This document shows positions 17,667 through 27,038 of a stretch of 54,985 bases of DNA, piece by piece. Both the position numbers and the translations under genes were made by a program. The notes below the pieces were generated by a model. It was not told the DNA's origin and did not search any database. It was given only the letters and a program-made list of their open reading frames with translations. The first letter of the stretch is position 1. Each line of letters opens with the position of its first letter. The DNA is taken from contig JAJEIO010000047.1 of assembly GCA_022827835.1 (NCBI GenBank), positions 1 to 54,985 on the forward strand, written 5' to 3'. Source of the DNA: Candidatus Latescibacterota bacterium. Its GTDB lineage: Bacteria; Latescibacterota; UBA2968; UBA8231.

Positions 17667-18014
17667 ATGGCCGAAGTAACGATGTACCACAACCCGCAAT
17701 GCTCTAAAAGTCGGCAGACGTTGGCTCTATTGTCCGAGCAAGGCGTAGAGGCAAACGTCGTCGAGTACTTGAAGACGCCGCCGGATGCCAAGACCCTAGA
17801 CGAACTCTTGCAAAAGCTCGGACTGGAACCCCGGGAACTGATGCGCACCAAAGAAGACGAATACGCGGCGCTGGGGTTGGCCGAGGTGACGGATCGCGCG
17901 CAGCTCATTCAGGCGATGGTCGAACACCCCATCCTGATCGAGCGGCCCATCGTGGTCAAAGGAAGCCAAGCGCGCATCGGGCGACCGCCAGAGCAAGTGC
18001 TGGACATCCTCTAA
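17667..18014 (+). CDS. arsC: ArsC-family (glutaredoxin-type) arsenate reductase
   Basis: 115 residues, the usual length of the ArsC/Spx-like thioredoxin-fold family. The active-site motif HNPQCSKSRQTL (8-19) holds the catalytic Cys, and ERPIVVKGSQARIGRPPE near the C-terminus has the substrate arginines of the family. It probably reduces arsenate to arsenite with glutathione and glutaredoxin. No ars efflux pump or ArsR is nearby; instead purN starts at the base after its stop, so it may be a housekeeping ArsC/YffB-like protein. GGGAG 7-8 nt before the ATG supports the start. Confidence 0.85.
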   Translation: MAEVTMYHNPQCSKSRQTLALLSEQGVEANVVEYLKTPPDAKTLDELLQKLGLEPRELMRTKEDEYAALGLAEVTDRAQLIQAMVEHPILIERPIVVKGSQARIGRPPEQVLDIL

Positions 18015-18617
18015 ATGCTAAAACTGGGGTTTCTTGCCTCGCACACCGGCTCAAACATGCAGGCGATCATCGATGCCTGTCAGACGGAGACGCTAGCGGC
18101 CGAGCCGCGCGTAGTGATTAGCAACAACTCGCAGTCGGGTGCGCTGGCGCGGGCGCGACAGGCGAACATCGCGGCGTACCACCTGAGCGAGCGTACGCAC
18201 GGGGCGGCGCTGGGAGAAGCGATTCTGGCGGCGATGCAGCGGCACAGGGTCGAAGTAATTTGTCTAGCCGGATACATGAAGAAGCTGGGGACGGAGGTTT
18301 TGACGGCCTACGAAGGGCGGATTTTGAATATCCATCCCGCCCTGTTGCCCAAGTTCGGCGGACAGGGCATGTATGGGATGCGGGTCCACGAGGCGGTGTT
18401 GGCCGCCGGAGAGCGAGAGAGCGGGGCGACGATCCACTTGGTGGATGAAGAATACGACCACGGGAGAGTACTCGCACAGAAGAAGGTTCCAGTTAAAGCA
18501 GAAGACACGCCCGAGACGTTACAAAAGCGGGTATTAGCGGTGGAACACCGGCTCTACGTGGCCACTCTAGCACAGATCGCGGCCGGCGAAATAGAAATTG
18601 GCACCGATCCGCGATAG
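18015..18617 (+). CDS. purN: Phosphoribosylglycinamide formyltransferase
   Basis: 200 residues, full length for PurN, the purine-synthesis enzyme that formylates GAR with 10-formyl-THF. Seen: the N-terminal SHTGSNMQAII phosphate-binding stretch, SNN (about 36-38), NIHPALLPKFGGQGMYGMRV with catalytic Asn and His, and the family signature GATIHLVDEEYDHGRVL with the catalytic Asp. The ATG directly follows the arsC stop (TAAATG), so translation is coupled. It converges with the flippase gene, with only 32 nt between the stops. Confidence 0.92.
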   Translation: MLKLGFLASHTGSNMQAIIDACQTETLAAEPRVVISNNSQSGALARARQANIAAYHLSERTHGAALGEAILAAMQRHRVEVICLAGYMKKLGTEVLTAYEGRILNIHPALLPKFGGQGMYGMRVHEAVLAAGERESGATIHLVDEEYDHGRVLAQKKVPVKAEDTPETLQKRVLAVEHRLYVATLAQIAAGEIEIGTDPR

Positions 18618-18649
18618 ACGGTCAAAAGTACGTGGTCGTCCTGCGTTTT

Positions 18650-20131
18650 CTATTCCTCTTCCGCGCCCCCGCGCATAATGCGACGCAAGTGCCCAAGCTC
18701 CTCGACAATGGTGCGGCGCTCTAGTATCCCGAGAACAATCCCGTACGCCAACGCCATAGTCCCACTCCGCAAAACAAAATCGCCCACGGCATAATCCAAG
18801 GCCCAACGGTCGTACAACCATCCACAGACAGCGGCTGCCAACAATCCCACGGCCGGCGCGGCCAACACCTTGAACCAATTGACGCTCACATAGGCGCGCA
18901 GGCCAATGCACAGTCCTAAGAAACCCGTGCCAGCCACCGCGCCCATGCTGTACGCCACGCCCTCCGCGCCCCACAACACGCCCAGCGCGGGAACGGCAAA
19001 AAGGGCCACTACCCCCTGCATCCCCACTATGTACGCGGACCGTCGCGTCGCCCCTACCGCCCACAGCAGGCTAAAGCCATCGCTGAGCAGCGGGCGCAAC
19101 AGCGCATACGCCGCCAGCCAAACCACGATGCGCGCCGACCCAGCCCATTGGCCGCCTAAAAGGGTGACTACTTCGCGGGCATTAAAAACCAAAATCAGCG
19201 ACACCGGAGCCGACACTCTCAGCACTAGGCTGATCATCTTGGAGAACAACTCACCCAGCCGCTCGCGCTCGTGCCGATACCGCGAGTACAAAGCACCGCT
19301 GTAGTTGAGGATAATATGCGCGATGATCGCGGTGGGGATCTGCACCAGCCACCACGCCGTCTCGTAGAGCGCCAGCGCCGTATCGCCGACTACCAAGCGC
19401 ACGACCAATTTGTCGTACCACCAAATAAAAATTTGCAATACCCAACCAATCCAGATCCACACGCCATAGCCCAACAAGCGGCGCGCCCAAACCCAGTCGA
19501 AGTGCAAGGAAGCGAGGCGCAGAGGACGACTGCACCAAGTAGCAGTAGAAAAAAACAGCACGTACACCACGCTGAGCACCGAGTACGTAGTCCACCCCCC
19601 CAATATCAAACTCCACTCTTCCCACCCGGCGCGGGCCGCCAGCAGAGCACTACTCAAGGCCAACAGCGTCCCCAGCCCGTGCAACAGGGAAAGCCGCCCA
19701 AACTCAAAATCCATCCTCAGCAGAGCCTCTGAAGTCAGGCTCAGTTGGCGCACAAAGTGCAGCGCCGCTAGCACCCACGCGACTTGGGCAAAGGTCCAGG
19801 AAAAATCCGCTGGGAAAAGCAACGTCAAGGCCAAGACGACCCCGCTGGTCAACAAACACGACAGCAAGGTAATGCACACATTCAGTGCAAAGTGCGTACC
19901 AATGAATTCCTCGACTCGGTCTTGGAAGTGCAACAGCGCGTGCGTCAGGCCAAACTCGCGCAGGCTGGACAGCATGGTAAAAACCGTCACGCCCAAAAAC
20001 ACATCGGCAAAAACACTCGGTTCGAGCTGTCTTTTGATCAGGACCGTCAGGCCCACGCTACACAGCCTCGCGGCATAACCCGTGCCCAAGGTGTAGAAAA
20101 ACCCCTTGAACATCTTTTGCGGGGTAATCAT
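18650..20131 (-). CDS. Wzx-like polysaccharide/lipid flippase (MOP superfamily)
   Basis: 493 residues with about 12-14 TM segments. The opening (KMFKGFFYTLGTGYAARLCSVGL, then VLIKRQLEP, VFADVFLG) is typical of the oligosaccharide flippase/MviN-type family, which flips lipid-linked sugars. RBS AGGAG lies before the ATG at 20131. It starts 6 nt after the deaminase-like gene and is the last gene of a five-gene minus-strand run, although that run is otherwise metabolic. No glycosyltransferase is nearby. Confidence 0.85.
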   Translation of the reverse strand: MITPQKMFKGFFYTLGTGYAARLCSVGLTVLIKRQLEPSVFADVFLGVTVFTMLSSLREFGLTHALLHFQDRVEEFIGTHFALNVCITLLSCLLTSGVVLALTLLFPADFSWTFAQVAWVLAALHFVRQLSLTSEALLRMDFEFGRLSLLHGLGTLLALSSALLAARAGWEEWSLILGGWTTYSVLSVVYVLFFSTATWCSRPLRLASLHFDWVWARRLLGYGVWIWIGWVLQIFIWWYDKLVVRLVVGDTALALYETAWWLVQIPTAIIAHIILNYSGALYSRYRHERERLGELFSKMISLVLRVSAPVSLILVFNAREVVTLLGGQWAGSARIVVWLAAYALLRPLLSDGFSLLWAVGATRRSAYIVGMQGVVALFAVPALGVLWGAEGVAYSMGAVAGTGFLGLCIGLRAYVSVNWFKVLAAPAVGLLAAAVCGWLYDRWALDYAVGDFVLRSGTMALAYGIVLGILERRTIVEELGHLRRIMRGGAEEE

Positions 20132-20137
20132 GGGCTC

Positions 20138-21490
20138 CTAGCAGGCGCGGGTCGCGCCACACCGATAGTCGCGCGGATCGCCAAGGCGGGCTTGCAGTGC
20201 GTCGGCTGTCATGCCAGTGTGGCGCTGGACCCAGTTGACCTCGTCGGCGAGTGTGCAGTCGAAAAGGCCGGGGTCGTCGGCACCGATAGCCAATCGGACA
20301 TCAGAGGCCAAGAAGCGATGCACCGGGTGATCTTTAGCGTCGGGCACCGCACCGATGCGCAAGTTGGAGGTCGGGCAGGTCTCTACTACGGTGCCGCGCG
20401 CAGCCAAGCGGCTGAGCGCAAAGTCCTGCCGTCGGCGCACTGCTTCAAGGCGCGCGGGATCGTATGCGCGGCAAACCAGCGCATCGCCGGGACGGGACGA
20501 GAGGCTGCTGCGCTCCTGCATCAGGGCTTGGTCATCAACCGAAATGCCGAATTCTGCCAATGCACTCTTGTGGTGCAAATCGTAGGCGATCTGGGCCAAG
20601 CGTTCGCTGACCAACTCCCTCTCGTGGGCTTGGGGCCGGCGGGATACGGCAACTTTCGGGTCGAGCCCTAGCGAAGTGCAGTGCCCCAAACGCAGCGCAC
20701 CCAACTCTGCGGCTTCGTGGCACCAGCGCACCGCGCTTTCGAGCGACTTATCGAAGTACACCTCGCCGACGTGATAGGCCACGTCGAGAGCGCGCTCCGG
20801 GTACCGCTCGTTGTCGCGGCGCAGGCGGCGGAAGAAGGCGCGAGTACTCGCGGGCGGATAGCCCTCCTCAAAGTGGCAGAAGTCGAGGCCGACGATCGTG
20901 GGAAGCAAATCCTCGTTTTCGTCGAGCAGGCGTTGAACCAACTTGTAGCATTCGAGCGGTGCCCAGCGTGGCAAGCTGATGAGATAGCGAGCGGTAAAGT
21001 CTGCAGTACAGGCTTGGGCGATGGCGCGAGCAGTCAACTCGTGAAACTGCGCGAAGGCTTCGGGCTGGATGTGGTCGTAGGGAGCCATGGCGCGGTATTC
21101 GACGTAGCGCAGCCCTTCGCGCCGATGGCGGGCAAATATCCGGTGCAAAATTTCTTCTGGCTTGCCCAAGACATTCCACCAATGGCGATAGATGCAGATG
21201 GCCAAGTTGAACTTGGCTTGGAAATGGGCAAAGTCGCCGCCGTCTTCCGCGCCGTACACACAGTGCGCCTTGAGCGCGTCGAGACATTGGCTATGGAGCG
21301 CCTCGCGGAACAGCGCAACCGGATCGGGCCGCCGGTGATATGTGCGTTCAAAGCTATCGACAAAGAGGGACCAGTCGATTTTTTCGTAGTGGTCGCGGGC
21401 CAAGTCGAGGAGATCGGCGGCAAAAAGACTGCCGCCGATGTGGACGTGAAGCTCGCAGGTTTTGGCGGCTTGGAGGGAGTGCTCCGTCAC
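20138..21490 (-). CDS. Adenosine-deaminase-like metal-dependent hydrolase
   Basis: 450 residues from a GTG at 21490. The metal ligands of the adenosine/AMP deaminase family are visible: ELHVHIGGSL (HxH, near 13-22), AYHVGEVYFDKS (third His plus catalytic Glu), LGHCTSLG, and VETCPTSNLRIGAV with VRLAIGADDPGLF (the terminal DD). The protein is longer than bacterial Add (about 340 aa) owing to extra N-terminal and middle helices. Substrate may be adenosine, a modified nucleoside or another amine. It follows the aldo/keto reductase by 3 nt. Confidence 0.82.
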   Translation of the reverse strand: MTEHSLQAAKTCELHVHIGGSLFAADLLDLARDHYEKIDWSLFVDSFERTYHRRPDPVALFREALHSQCLDALKAHCVYGAEDGGDFAHFQAKFNLAICIYRHWWNVLGKPEEILHRIFARHRREGLRYVEYRAMAPYDHIQPEAFAQFHELTARAIAQACTADFTARYLISLPRWAPLECYKLVQRLLDENEDLLPTIVGLDFCHFEEGYPPASTRAFFRRLRRDNERYPERALDVAYHVGEVYFDKSLESAVRWCHEAAELGALRLGHCTSLGLDPKVAVSRRPQAHERELVSERLAQIAYDLHHKSALAEFGISVDDQALMQERSSLSSRPGDALVCRAYDPARLEAVRRRQDFALSRLAARGTVVETCPTSNLRIGAVPDAKDHPVHRFLASDVRLAIGADDPGLFDCTLADEVNWVQRHTGMTADALQARLGDPRDYRCGATRAC

Positions 21491-21493
21491 CCG

Positions 21494-22510
21494 TCACTCC
21501 AGCGAGGGCATCTCGACCGCGTCGTCGCGGCGCTCGTGCATGTTCGCTTCCATGGCCTCTGGATAGCGATGCGGGAGGTAGGAGACTTCGTCGAGCCGGG
21601 CGCGGGCTTCGTCCTGCAGAGAAAAGCTACCAGCGAGCATGTTGTCCCTCGCCTGCTCGACCGTGCGCGCGCCAATGATAACCGAGGTGATAGCCGGTTG
21701 TTCCAACACCCAACGCAGGGCAACCTGTGCAGGCGAACGGCCCATCTCGTCAGCTACTGCTATGAGCGTCTCTAAGGTCTCGTCGGCATTGGCGGCAAAA
21801 TAGCTTTGCGGGTAGGCCCAAGCATCGGCTGAACGCGTGCCTTCCAAAGTGCGTTCTCCAGGCTTGTACTTGCCAGACAGAAAGCCGCCGCCGAGCGGAC
21901 TCCACACCACCACGCCCAATCCCTTGAGCTGACAGACGGGAATCAGCTCCTGCTCAATGTCGCGCACGACCAAGCTGTATTGCGGCTGATAGCACTCAAA
22001 GCGCGCCAAGCCGTTCGCGTCCGAAATCCACAACGCCTCCATCAAGCGCCACGCCTGATAGTTGGAACAGGCGGTATAGCGTACCTTGCCTTGGCGAACC
22101 AAATCGTCGAGGGCGCGCAACATCTCCTCCAAAGGAGTCTGGGTATCCACGTGGTGAATGTAATAGAGGTCGATGTAATCGGTCTGCAGTCGCTGGAGGC
22201 TGTCTTCGACGGCGTTCATAATGCGCACCCGCGACATCCCCGAGTCGTTGGGGCCAGGCCCCATGGGGTTGAAGAACTTGGTGGCGATGACTGCATTGCG
22301 GCGGCGGCCCTTGAGCGCCTTGCCAGTGATGACCTCGGACTCTCCGCCGCCATACGAATCGGCTGTGTCGAAGAAATTGATGCCCGCGTCAAACGCCAGA
22401 TCGACGATCCGCTTGGCTTCTCGCTCGTCCGTGCTGTGGCCAAAGGTCATGGTCCCGAGGCAAACTTCCGATACTTTGAGGCCGGTGCGGCCCATTCTGC
22501 GGTATTCCAT
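21494..22510 (-). CDS. Aldo/keto reductase
   Basis: 338 residues of the AKR superfamily (NAD(P)H-dependent carbonyl reduction, TIM barrel). Seen: MEYRRMGRTGLKVSEVCLGT at the N-terminus, NFFDTADSYGGGESE (catalytic Asp and Tyr), VIATKFF (Lys), YYIHHVD (His) and the C-terminal GARTVEQARDNM cofactor motif. AGGAGG stands before the ATG at 22510. It lies 11 nt after sat and 3 nt before the deaminase-like gene. Substrate unknown. Confidence 0.9.
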   Translation of the reverse strand: MEYRRMGRTGLKVSEVCLGTMTFGHSTDEREAKRIVDLAFDAGINFFDTADSYGGGESEVITGKALKGRRRNAVIATKFFNPMGPGPNDSGMSRVRIMNAVEDSLQRLQTDYIDLYYIHHVDTQTPLEEMLRALDDLVRQGKVRYTACSNYQAWRLMEALWISDANGLARFECYQPQYSLVVRDIEQELIPVCQLKGLGVVVWSPLGGGFLSGKYKPGERTLEGTRSADAWAYPQSYFAANADETLETLIAVADEMGRSPAQVALRWVLEQPAITSVIIGARTVEQARDNMLAGSFSLQDEARARLDEVSYLPHRYPEAMEANMHERRDDAVEMPSLE

Positions 22511-22521
22511 GGTTGTACCTC

Positions 22522-23718
22522 CTAAGCTCCCACTGCCTCTTGCTGATAGTGTTCCGCGAGAATCTCGGCCACTTCCGGCCGCGCAAACTCCGGCGGCAGG
22601 GCCTCACCAGCGGCCAGCATCTCGCGGACTTGGGTCCCCGACAGGAACAAATACGCGTCGCCGCCGTGCGAGCAGTCGCGCATCATCACCACCTCGTTGC
22701 ACTCGTTGCACCAGACCGTGTGATCGCCGCGGAAAATTTCGATTTCGAGCGCGTCGCTGATGCCGTCGAAAATGGTCTGCGCGTCAAACGCTCCGTAGTA
22801 ATCGCCAACGCCCGCGTGGTCGCGGCCCACGATCAGGTGCGTGCAGCCGCTGTTCTGGCGGAAGATGGCGTGCAGCACGGCTTCGCGCGGACCGGCGTAG
22901 AGCATGTCAAAGCCATAGCCGGCAATCATCACCGTGTTCTCCGGGAAGTAGAGCTCGACCATCTTGCGGATGGAGGCGTCGCGCACATCGGCCGGGATGT
23001 CGCCGGCCTTGAGCTTGCCCAGCAGCATGTGGATGAGGATGCCATCGGCCTCAACGGCCTGCTGCGCCATGCGGCACAGCTCTTCGTGGGCGCGGTGCAT
23101 GGGGTTGCGGGTCTGGAAGGCCACGACCCGATCCCAACCGCGCTCGGCGATCTCGGCGCGCAACTCGACAGCAGTGCGGAAGGTCGCGGGAAAGTCGCCG
23201 GGAAAGTACGAGAAGTTGAGTACTTCGATGGGTCCGGCGATGAGGGTGTCTCCCGCAGCCTTGAACGCAGCGACTCCGGGATGGGCGTCGTCGTCCGTGC
23301 CAAAGACTTGTTCAATGATGGCGGCGCGCTCCGCATCGGAGAGCGGTTCAACCGAGGTAACTTCCTGGATGGCAATAACGGGATTGCCGTCCACATTCGG
23401 ATCCAACAGGGCGATGCGGCTGCCGGGAGCCACGCCCTCCGGAACCTGATCGCCGGGGACCATGTTGACGACCGGGGTGGGCCACAGCAGGCCGTCGGCC
23501 ATGTACATGTTCGCAGCCACACTCTTGGCATCGGCGGCGTCCATAAAGCCTGTAAGCGGGGTAAAGTAACCCGAGCCGAGCATGACGGCTGAGGATGCAG
23601 CGGCCGAAGAGACGACTACAGCGGGCAGGCCAGCGGCTTCTTCTAGCAACTGGGCACGCACTGCATCGTCTTCGACGTAAAGTGGTTTGAGTTCTTCTGC
23701 GCCGTGGGGCTTAATCAC
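22522..23718 (-). CDS. sat: ATP sulfurylase (sulfate adenylyltransferase)
   Basis: 398 residues from a GTG at 23718, chosen because AAGGAG lies 6 nt upstream; the frame extends to 23865 but that would overlap the upstream gene with arginine-rich nonsense. Signature motifs are QTRNPMHRAHEEL, LLGKLKAGDIPADVR, RDHAGVGDYYG and, near the C-terminus, FLSGTQVREMLAAGEALPPEFARPEV. A CNECNEVVMMRDCSHGG segment suggests the zinc-site type found in bacteria and archaea. It makes APS from sulfate and ATP. No APS kinase or reductase is adjacent, so assimilation versus dissimilation cannot be settled here. Confidence 0.93.
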   Translation of the reverse strand: MIKPHGAEELKPLYVEDDAVRAQLLEEAAGLPAVVVSSAAASSAVMLGSGYFTPLTGFMDAADAKSVAANMYMADGLLWPTPVVNMVPGDQVPEGVAPGSRIALLDPNVDGNPVIAIQEVTSVEPLSDAERAAIIEQVFGTDDDAHPGVAAFKAAGDTLIAGPIEVLNFSYFPGDFPATFRTAVELRAEIAERGWDRVVAFQTRNPMHRAHEELCRMAQQAVEADGILIHMLLGKLKAGDIPADVRDASIRKMVELYFPENTVMIAGYGFDMLYAGPREAVLHAIFRQNSGCTHLIVGRDHAGVGDYYGAFDAQTIFDGISDALEIEIFRGDHTVWCNECNEVVMMRDCSHGGDAYLFLSGTQVREMLAAGEALPPEFARPEVAEILAEHYQQEAVGA

Positions 23719-23744
23719 AGTATTCTCCTTGATTAGATGTGCGT

Positions 23745-24608
23745 TTAATGTACGGGAATTCCGGCTTCGGCAAGGATGCGGTGGACATTGGCGGCGGCTC
23801 TGGGGTATTTCTCGTTGGGCAAGTGTTCGAGGAGCATGTAGCCGTCGGGATGGGCGTCGTGCCACAGCTTGAGCGCGGTAGCGAGGTCGAGTTCGCCGTC
23901 GCCGGGTATCTCCTCGTCAATGTGGAGCACCAAGCCAGGCGACAGCTTGATATCCTTGCAGTGCCCGACGACCGAGATGGGGTTCATAATCTCAAATATG
24001 TGCTGCAAGCGCTCAGTGCTGTTGTACACCTGGTCCAAATTCTGAAAATGGTTGACGTAATCCATGACCACGGTCATGCGCTCAGAGCCAACCTCTTGCA
24101 GCACGTCGCGGTTTATTTCCGGCGATCCCATGATGGTGAGCAGATGCGTCTCAATGACTATGGTGACGGCTTCAGACTCGGACTTGGCAGCCACGCGCTT
24201 GAGGGTTTCGACGAGCAGAGAGCGGGCCTCGGGCGTGAGATTATGCCGAGACGGCGAGTACGAACCGACTGGATTGAGGCTGCCCGTGCGGATTAGACAG
24301 GTGTGGGCAGCCAAGTCGCGGGCGACTTCAATGCCGCGCTCGATCTTGCTTACTACTTGGTCGCGCACCGCAGAGTCGGGATCAAACATACACTCGGAAA
24401 AGCCAATGCCGAACTGGGGTAGCTCCATGCCCGCGGCTGCAATGGTATCGCGCACCTTGTGGCACTCTTCAACCGTGATGGCAGCCAGATTTTCCCCAGG
24501 GGCGTGAAAGGCTGTGCCCGTGAGATTGAGCGCCTTGATCGCCTCTATGTGTTGGTCGCTGATTTCGCGAAAGTCCGGGGGCAACATACCGACGACGCCG
24601 AGCCGCAT
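23745..24608 (-). CDS. Sugar-phosphate isomerase/epimerase-like TIM-barrel protein
   Basis: 287 residues of the xylose-isomerase-like AP-endonuclease-2 superfamily. Seen: an initial MRLGVVGMLP strand, IVIETHLLTIMGS with a likely metal-binding Glu, VVMDYVNHF (Asp/His), VVGHCKDIKLSPG (His, Lys/Asp) and the GDGELD motif followed by YMLLEHLPNEKY (Glu). These proteins isomerise or cleave sugars, inositols or related compounds; the substrate is unknown. It is the first gene of the minus-strand run ending with the flippase; sat follows after 26 nt. Confidence 0.82.
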   Translation of the reverse strand: MRLGVVGMLPPDFREISDQHIEAIKALNLTGTAFHAPGENLAAITVEECHKVRDTIAAAGMELPQFGIGFSECMFDPDSAVRDQVVSKIERGIEVARDLAAHTCLIRTGSLNPVGSYSPSRHNLTPEARSLLVETLKRVAAKSESEAVTIVIETHLLTIMGSPEINRDVLQEVGSERMTVVMDYVNHFQNLDQVYNSTERLQHIFEIMNPISVVGHCKDIKLSPGLVLHIDEEIPGDGELDLATALKLWHDAHPDGYMLLEHLPNEKYPRAAANVHRILAEAGIPVH

Positions 24609-24769
24609 GGGTAAAGCTCCTTGTTGAAATCGTGCAGTGAATAGTGGCCGGATCGCCTCAAAAACTGACCAATGGTATAGATAACGTCAACACGCAAGCC
24701 GTTTGCCGAACCGGGGCGAGGAGCCTACTATTTGATGCTTTGACCACTCCAACAACTTCCTAACGAACC

Positions 24770-25570
24770 ATGACCTTCGCCCTTTCGTTTATCACCGCCC
24801 TCGTCTCCGGCCTCTACACCTGCCTGTGGGGCGCGTTCAAAGACGCTCCGTATGAGGGCTTCAAGCCCAAGACCTTTCCGCGCAGCATGTACTTCCACGT
24901 CGCGATCTTTTTGCCGCTGTACTTCATCCCGTATTTCAGCGCGCAATTCCAGCACCTCGGCCTCGTGCAAATGTTCTTCCTCATCATGGGTCTAGAGCGC
25001 TTCCTCGCCGAAATCTACAAGGGCTTCTTCCGCACCGAAGACCAGCAAAAGTACTTCGTCCCCTCGCACATTACCTTCTTTGGCCGCCCGATCACCAGCG
25101 ACCTCGTCCGCCACAGCGCGGGGGTCCTAATCGTCGCCATTGTCTTCGCCTTCCTGCTCGTCGCCGCACCCATCGAGAGCTTCTGGGGCTATCTGATGAC
25201 CGGATATTGCACTGGGCTGCTCGTGGCCTTGGGGGGTGCTTATAAGGACGCGCCCTTCGAGGGGTTCAAGTGGCTCAAATTCCAGCGCTCTGGAGTCGTA
25301 TTGGCCGCTTTGAGTCCGCTCTTTTACTTTCTCGGCAATCCCGAACACCCGGTCGGGTTGGGTTTTCTCATCTACATGAACGGTGGGCTAGAGCGATTCA
25401 CCGTCGAGTACTACAAGACCTACATCCAGCGCAATATGTCTGGGAAATTCCAACCCAACCTGCCCCGCATCCAGCGCGAATTGGACACCCGCGAAAAGTT
25501 CCACTACGCGGCCTTGGTGATTATCGCCGGGCTGGCCGCGCTCTACGCCCATGAACGCGGCGCACTATGA
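24770..25570 (+). CDS. Internally duplicated membrane protein with GAxKDAPxEGFK motifs
   Basis: 266 residues, mostly hydrophobic, about six TM helices. It is a clear tandem duplication: GAFKDAPYEGFK (21-32) recurs as GAYKDAPFEGFK (156-167), each followed by a basic/aromatic FxRS, and GLERFLAEIYK (74-84) recurs as GLERFTVEYYK (206-216). The conserved Lys-Asp, Glu and Arg in hydrophobic surroundings suggest a membrane enzyme or binding site with pseudo-twofold symmetry rather than a passive channel. I do not recognise the family. The gene overlaps the GMC oxidoreductase by 20 nt, and Gfo/Idh follows, so the three are one unit. Start: ATG at 24770, with only a weak purine-rich stretch upstream. 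Confidence 0.8.
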   Translation: MTFALSFITALVSGLYTCLWGAFKDAPYEGFKPKTFPRSMYFHVAIFLPLYFIPYFSAQFQHLGLVQMFFLIMGLERFLAEIYKGFFRTEDQQKYFVPSHITFFGRPITSDLVRHSAGVLIVAIVFAFLLVAAPIESFWGYLMTGYCTGLLVALGGAYKDAPFEGFKWLKFQRSGVVLAALSPLFYFLGNPEHPVGLGFLIYMNGGLERFTVEYYKTYIQRNMSGKFQPNLPRIQRELDTREKFHYAALVIIAGLAALYAHERGAL

Positions 25571-27038
25571 CGCCGTAGTCATCGGCTCTGGGTTCGGCGG
25601 CTCGCTGGTGGCCCACGCGCTGGTGCAAGCCGGGCTGAAGACCGCGCTGCTGGAGCGAGGCCAATGGGCCAAGCGCGACGCCGCGGACTGGGACCAGCGC
25701 ACCATCTTATTGAAGAAGCGCTACCGCTCGGCCTCGCCCCTTCTGGTCAAGCAGTACGGACGCCGCACCTTCCAGCGCACCTATCCCAACGAGGTCGTCG
25801 GCGGCAACTCGGTCTTTTTCGGCGGGGCATCGCTGCGGCTGCGGCCGGCGGACTTTGCCCGCTGGCCCCTGTCCTATGCAGACCTAGCGCCGTACTACGC
25901 CCGCGCCGAGCAGCTTTTAGGAGTCCACGGCGAAGCGGGCACCGATCCGCACGAACCGCCGGGACTAACCGCGTACCCGCACGCCACCGTTGAGTTGAGC
26001 GCGCCGGCCCAGCGCATTTACCAAGCGGGGACAGACCTAGGGCTACAACCGTTCAAAATCCCGCTGGCAATCAACTTTTCCGACCGCACCCGGCCCCTCT
26101 GCCTGCGCTGCATCACCTGCGACGGGTTCCCCTGCAAAGTGGAGGCCAAAAACGACATGGCTTCCACCGTGCTAGCCGCTGCCTCGGCGGCCGGACTAGA
26201 GATCATCGTCGGAGCGGTGGCGCGACGGCTAGTGCAACGGAGCGGACGCGTCGAACAAGTCGAATACGTGGACAGCACCTCCCGGCAAACCCACGCGCTC
26301 TCGGCCGACTTGGTGGTCTTAGCCGCTGGGGCACTCAACAGCCCGGCCCTGATGCTCCGCTCGGGATTCGACCACCCCCTGATTGGGCGCTTTCTCATGC
26401 GCCACTGCAACGGGATTGCCAATGGCATCTTTCCCTTTCGCACCAATCCGCAACAGGTCTTCCACAAACAGCTCTGCTTTTCCGATTTCTACGAAGACCT
26501 GCGCGCGGAATTGGGCACGGCCGTGGGCGTCATCCAAGATATCTACACGCCTGCTCCCCCCATCATCCGGCACCACGCCCCTTGGGGCTTCAAGACGCTC
26601 GTCGGGCTGCTGACTGGCTATATGCAGAACTTGCTCTGCATTGCCGAGGACGATCCGCGCCGAGAAAACCGCGTGTCACTATCCAGCGAGCAAGACATCT
26701 TCGGCATGGAACTAGTGCAGATCGAGCACGCCTATAGCGACGCCGACTGCCGCCGCCGCGATTACCTGCTAGCCAAAGCAGAGGCCGTATTGCGCCAAGC
26801 GGGCGGTCTGCTGCGCTACCGCTACTTGATCGATTCCTTCTCTCACGCCATAGGCACCCTGCGCTGCGCCACCACGCCAGAGGAAGGCGTCCTCGACGAG
26901 GATTGCCGCTATTGGGGCAGCGAAAATGTTTACGTGTCTGACGGCAGCTTCATGCCGTCTTCGGGCGGAGTAAATCCAAGTTTGACCATCGCGGCCAACG
27001 CACTGCGGGTCGCCGAGCGGATATTGGCAAAGCGATGA
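25551..27038 (+). CDS. GMC-family FAD-dependent oxidoreductase
   Basis: 495 residues. N-terminal FAD-binding Rossmann motif VVIGSGFGGSLVAHAL (10-25), the GGNSVFFGGASLRL flavin-contact region, VVLAAGALNSPALMLRSG, and the GMC C-terminus with SHAIGTLRCATT (active-site His region) and VSDGSFMPSSGGVNPSLTIAANALRVAERIL. A four-cysteine stretch CLRCITCDGFPC near 184-195 is seen in cholesterol-oxidase-like and related members. It would oxidise or reduce an alcohol or aldehyde. The start lies inside the end of the membrane gene, and the end overlaps Gfo/Idh by 4 nt (ATGA), so the three are co-translated. Confidence 0.9.
   Translation: MNAAHYDAVVIGSGFGGSLVAHALVQAGLKTALLERGQWAKRDAADWDQRTILLKKRYRSASPLLVKQYGRRTFQRTYPNEVVGGNSVFFGGASLRLRPADFARWPLSYADLAPYYARAEQLLGVHGEAGTDPHEPPGLTAYPHATVELSAPAQRIYQAGTDLGLQPFKIPLAINFSDRTRPLCLRCITCDGFPCKVEAKNDMASTVLAAASAAGLEIIVGAVARRLVQRSGRVEQVEYVDSTSRQTHALSADLVVLAAGALNSPALMLRSGFDHPLIGRFLMRHCNGIANGIFPFRTNPQQVFHKQLCFSDFYEDLRAELGTAVGVIQDIYTPAPPIIRHHAPWGFKTLVGLLTGYMQNLLCIAEDDPRRENRVSLSSEQDIFGMELVQIEHAYSDADCRRRDYLLAKAEAVLRQAGGLLRYRYLIDSFSHAIGTLRCATTPEEGVLDEDCRYWGSENVYVSDGSFMPSSGGVNPSLTIAANALRVAERILAKR

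Noticed and set aside
22522..23865. ATP sulfurylase with a 49-aa N-terminal extension
   Set aside because: The extension is Arg/Pro-rich and overlaps the upstream gene; a GTG with AAGGAG at 23718 fits the family's length.
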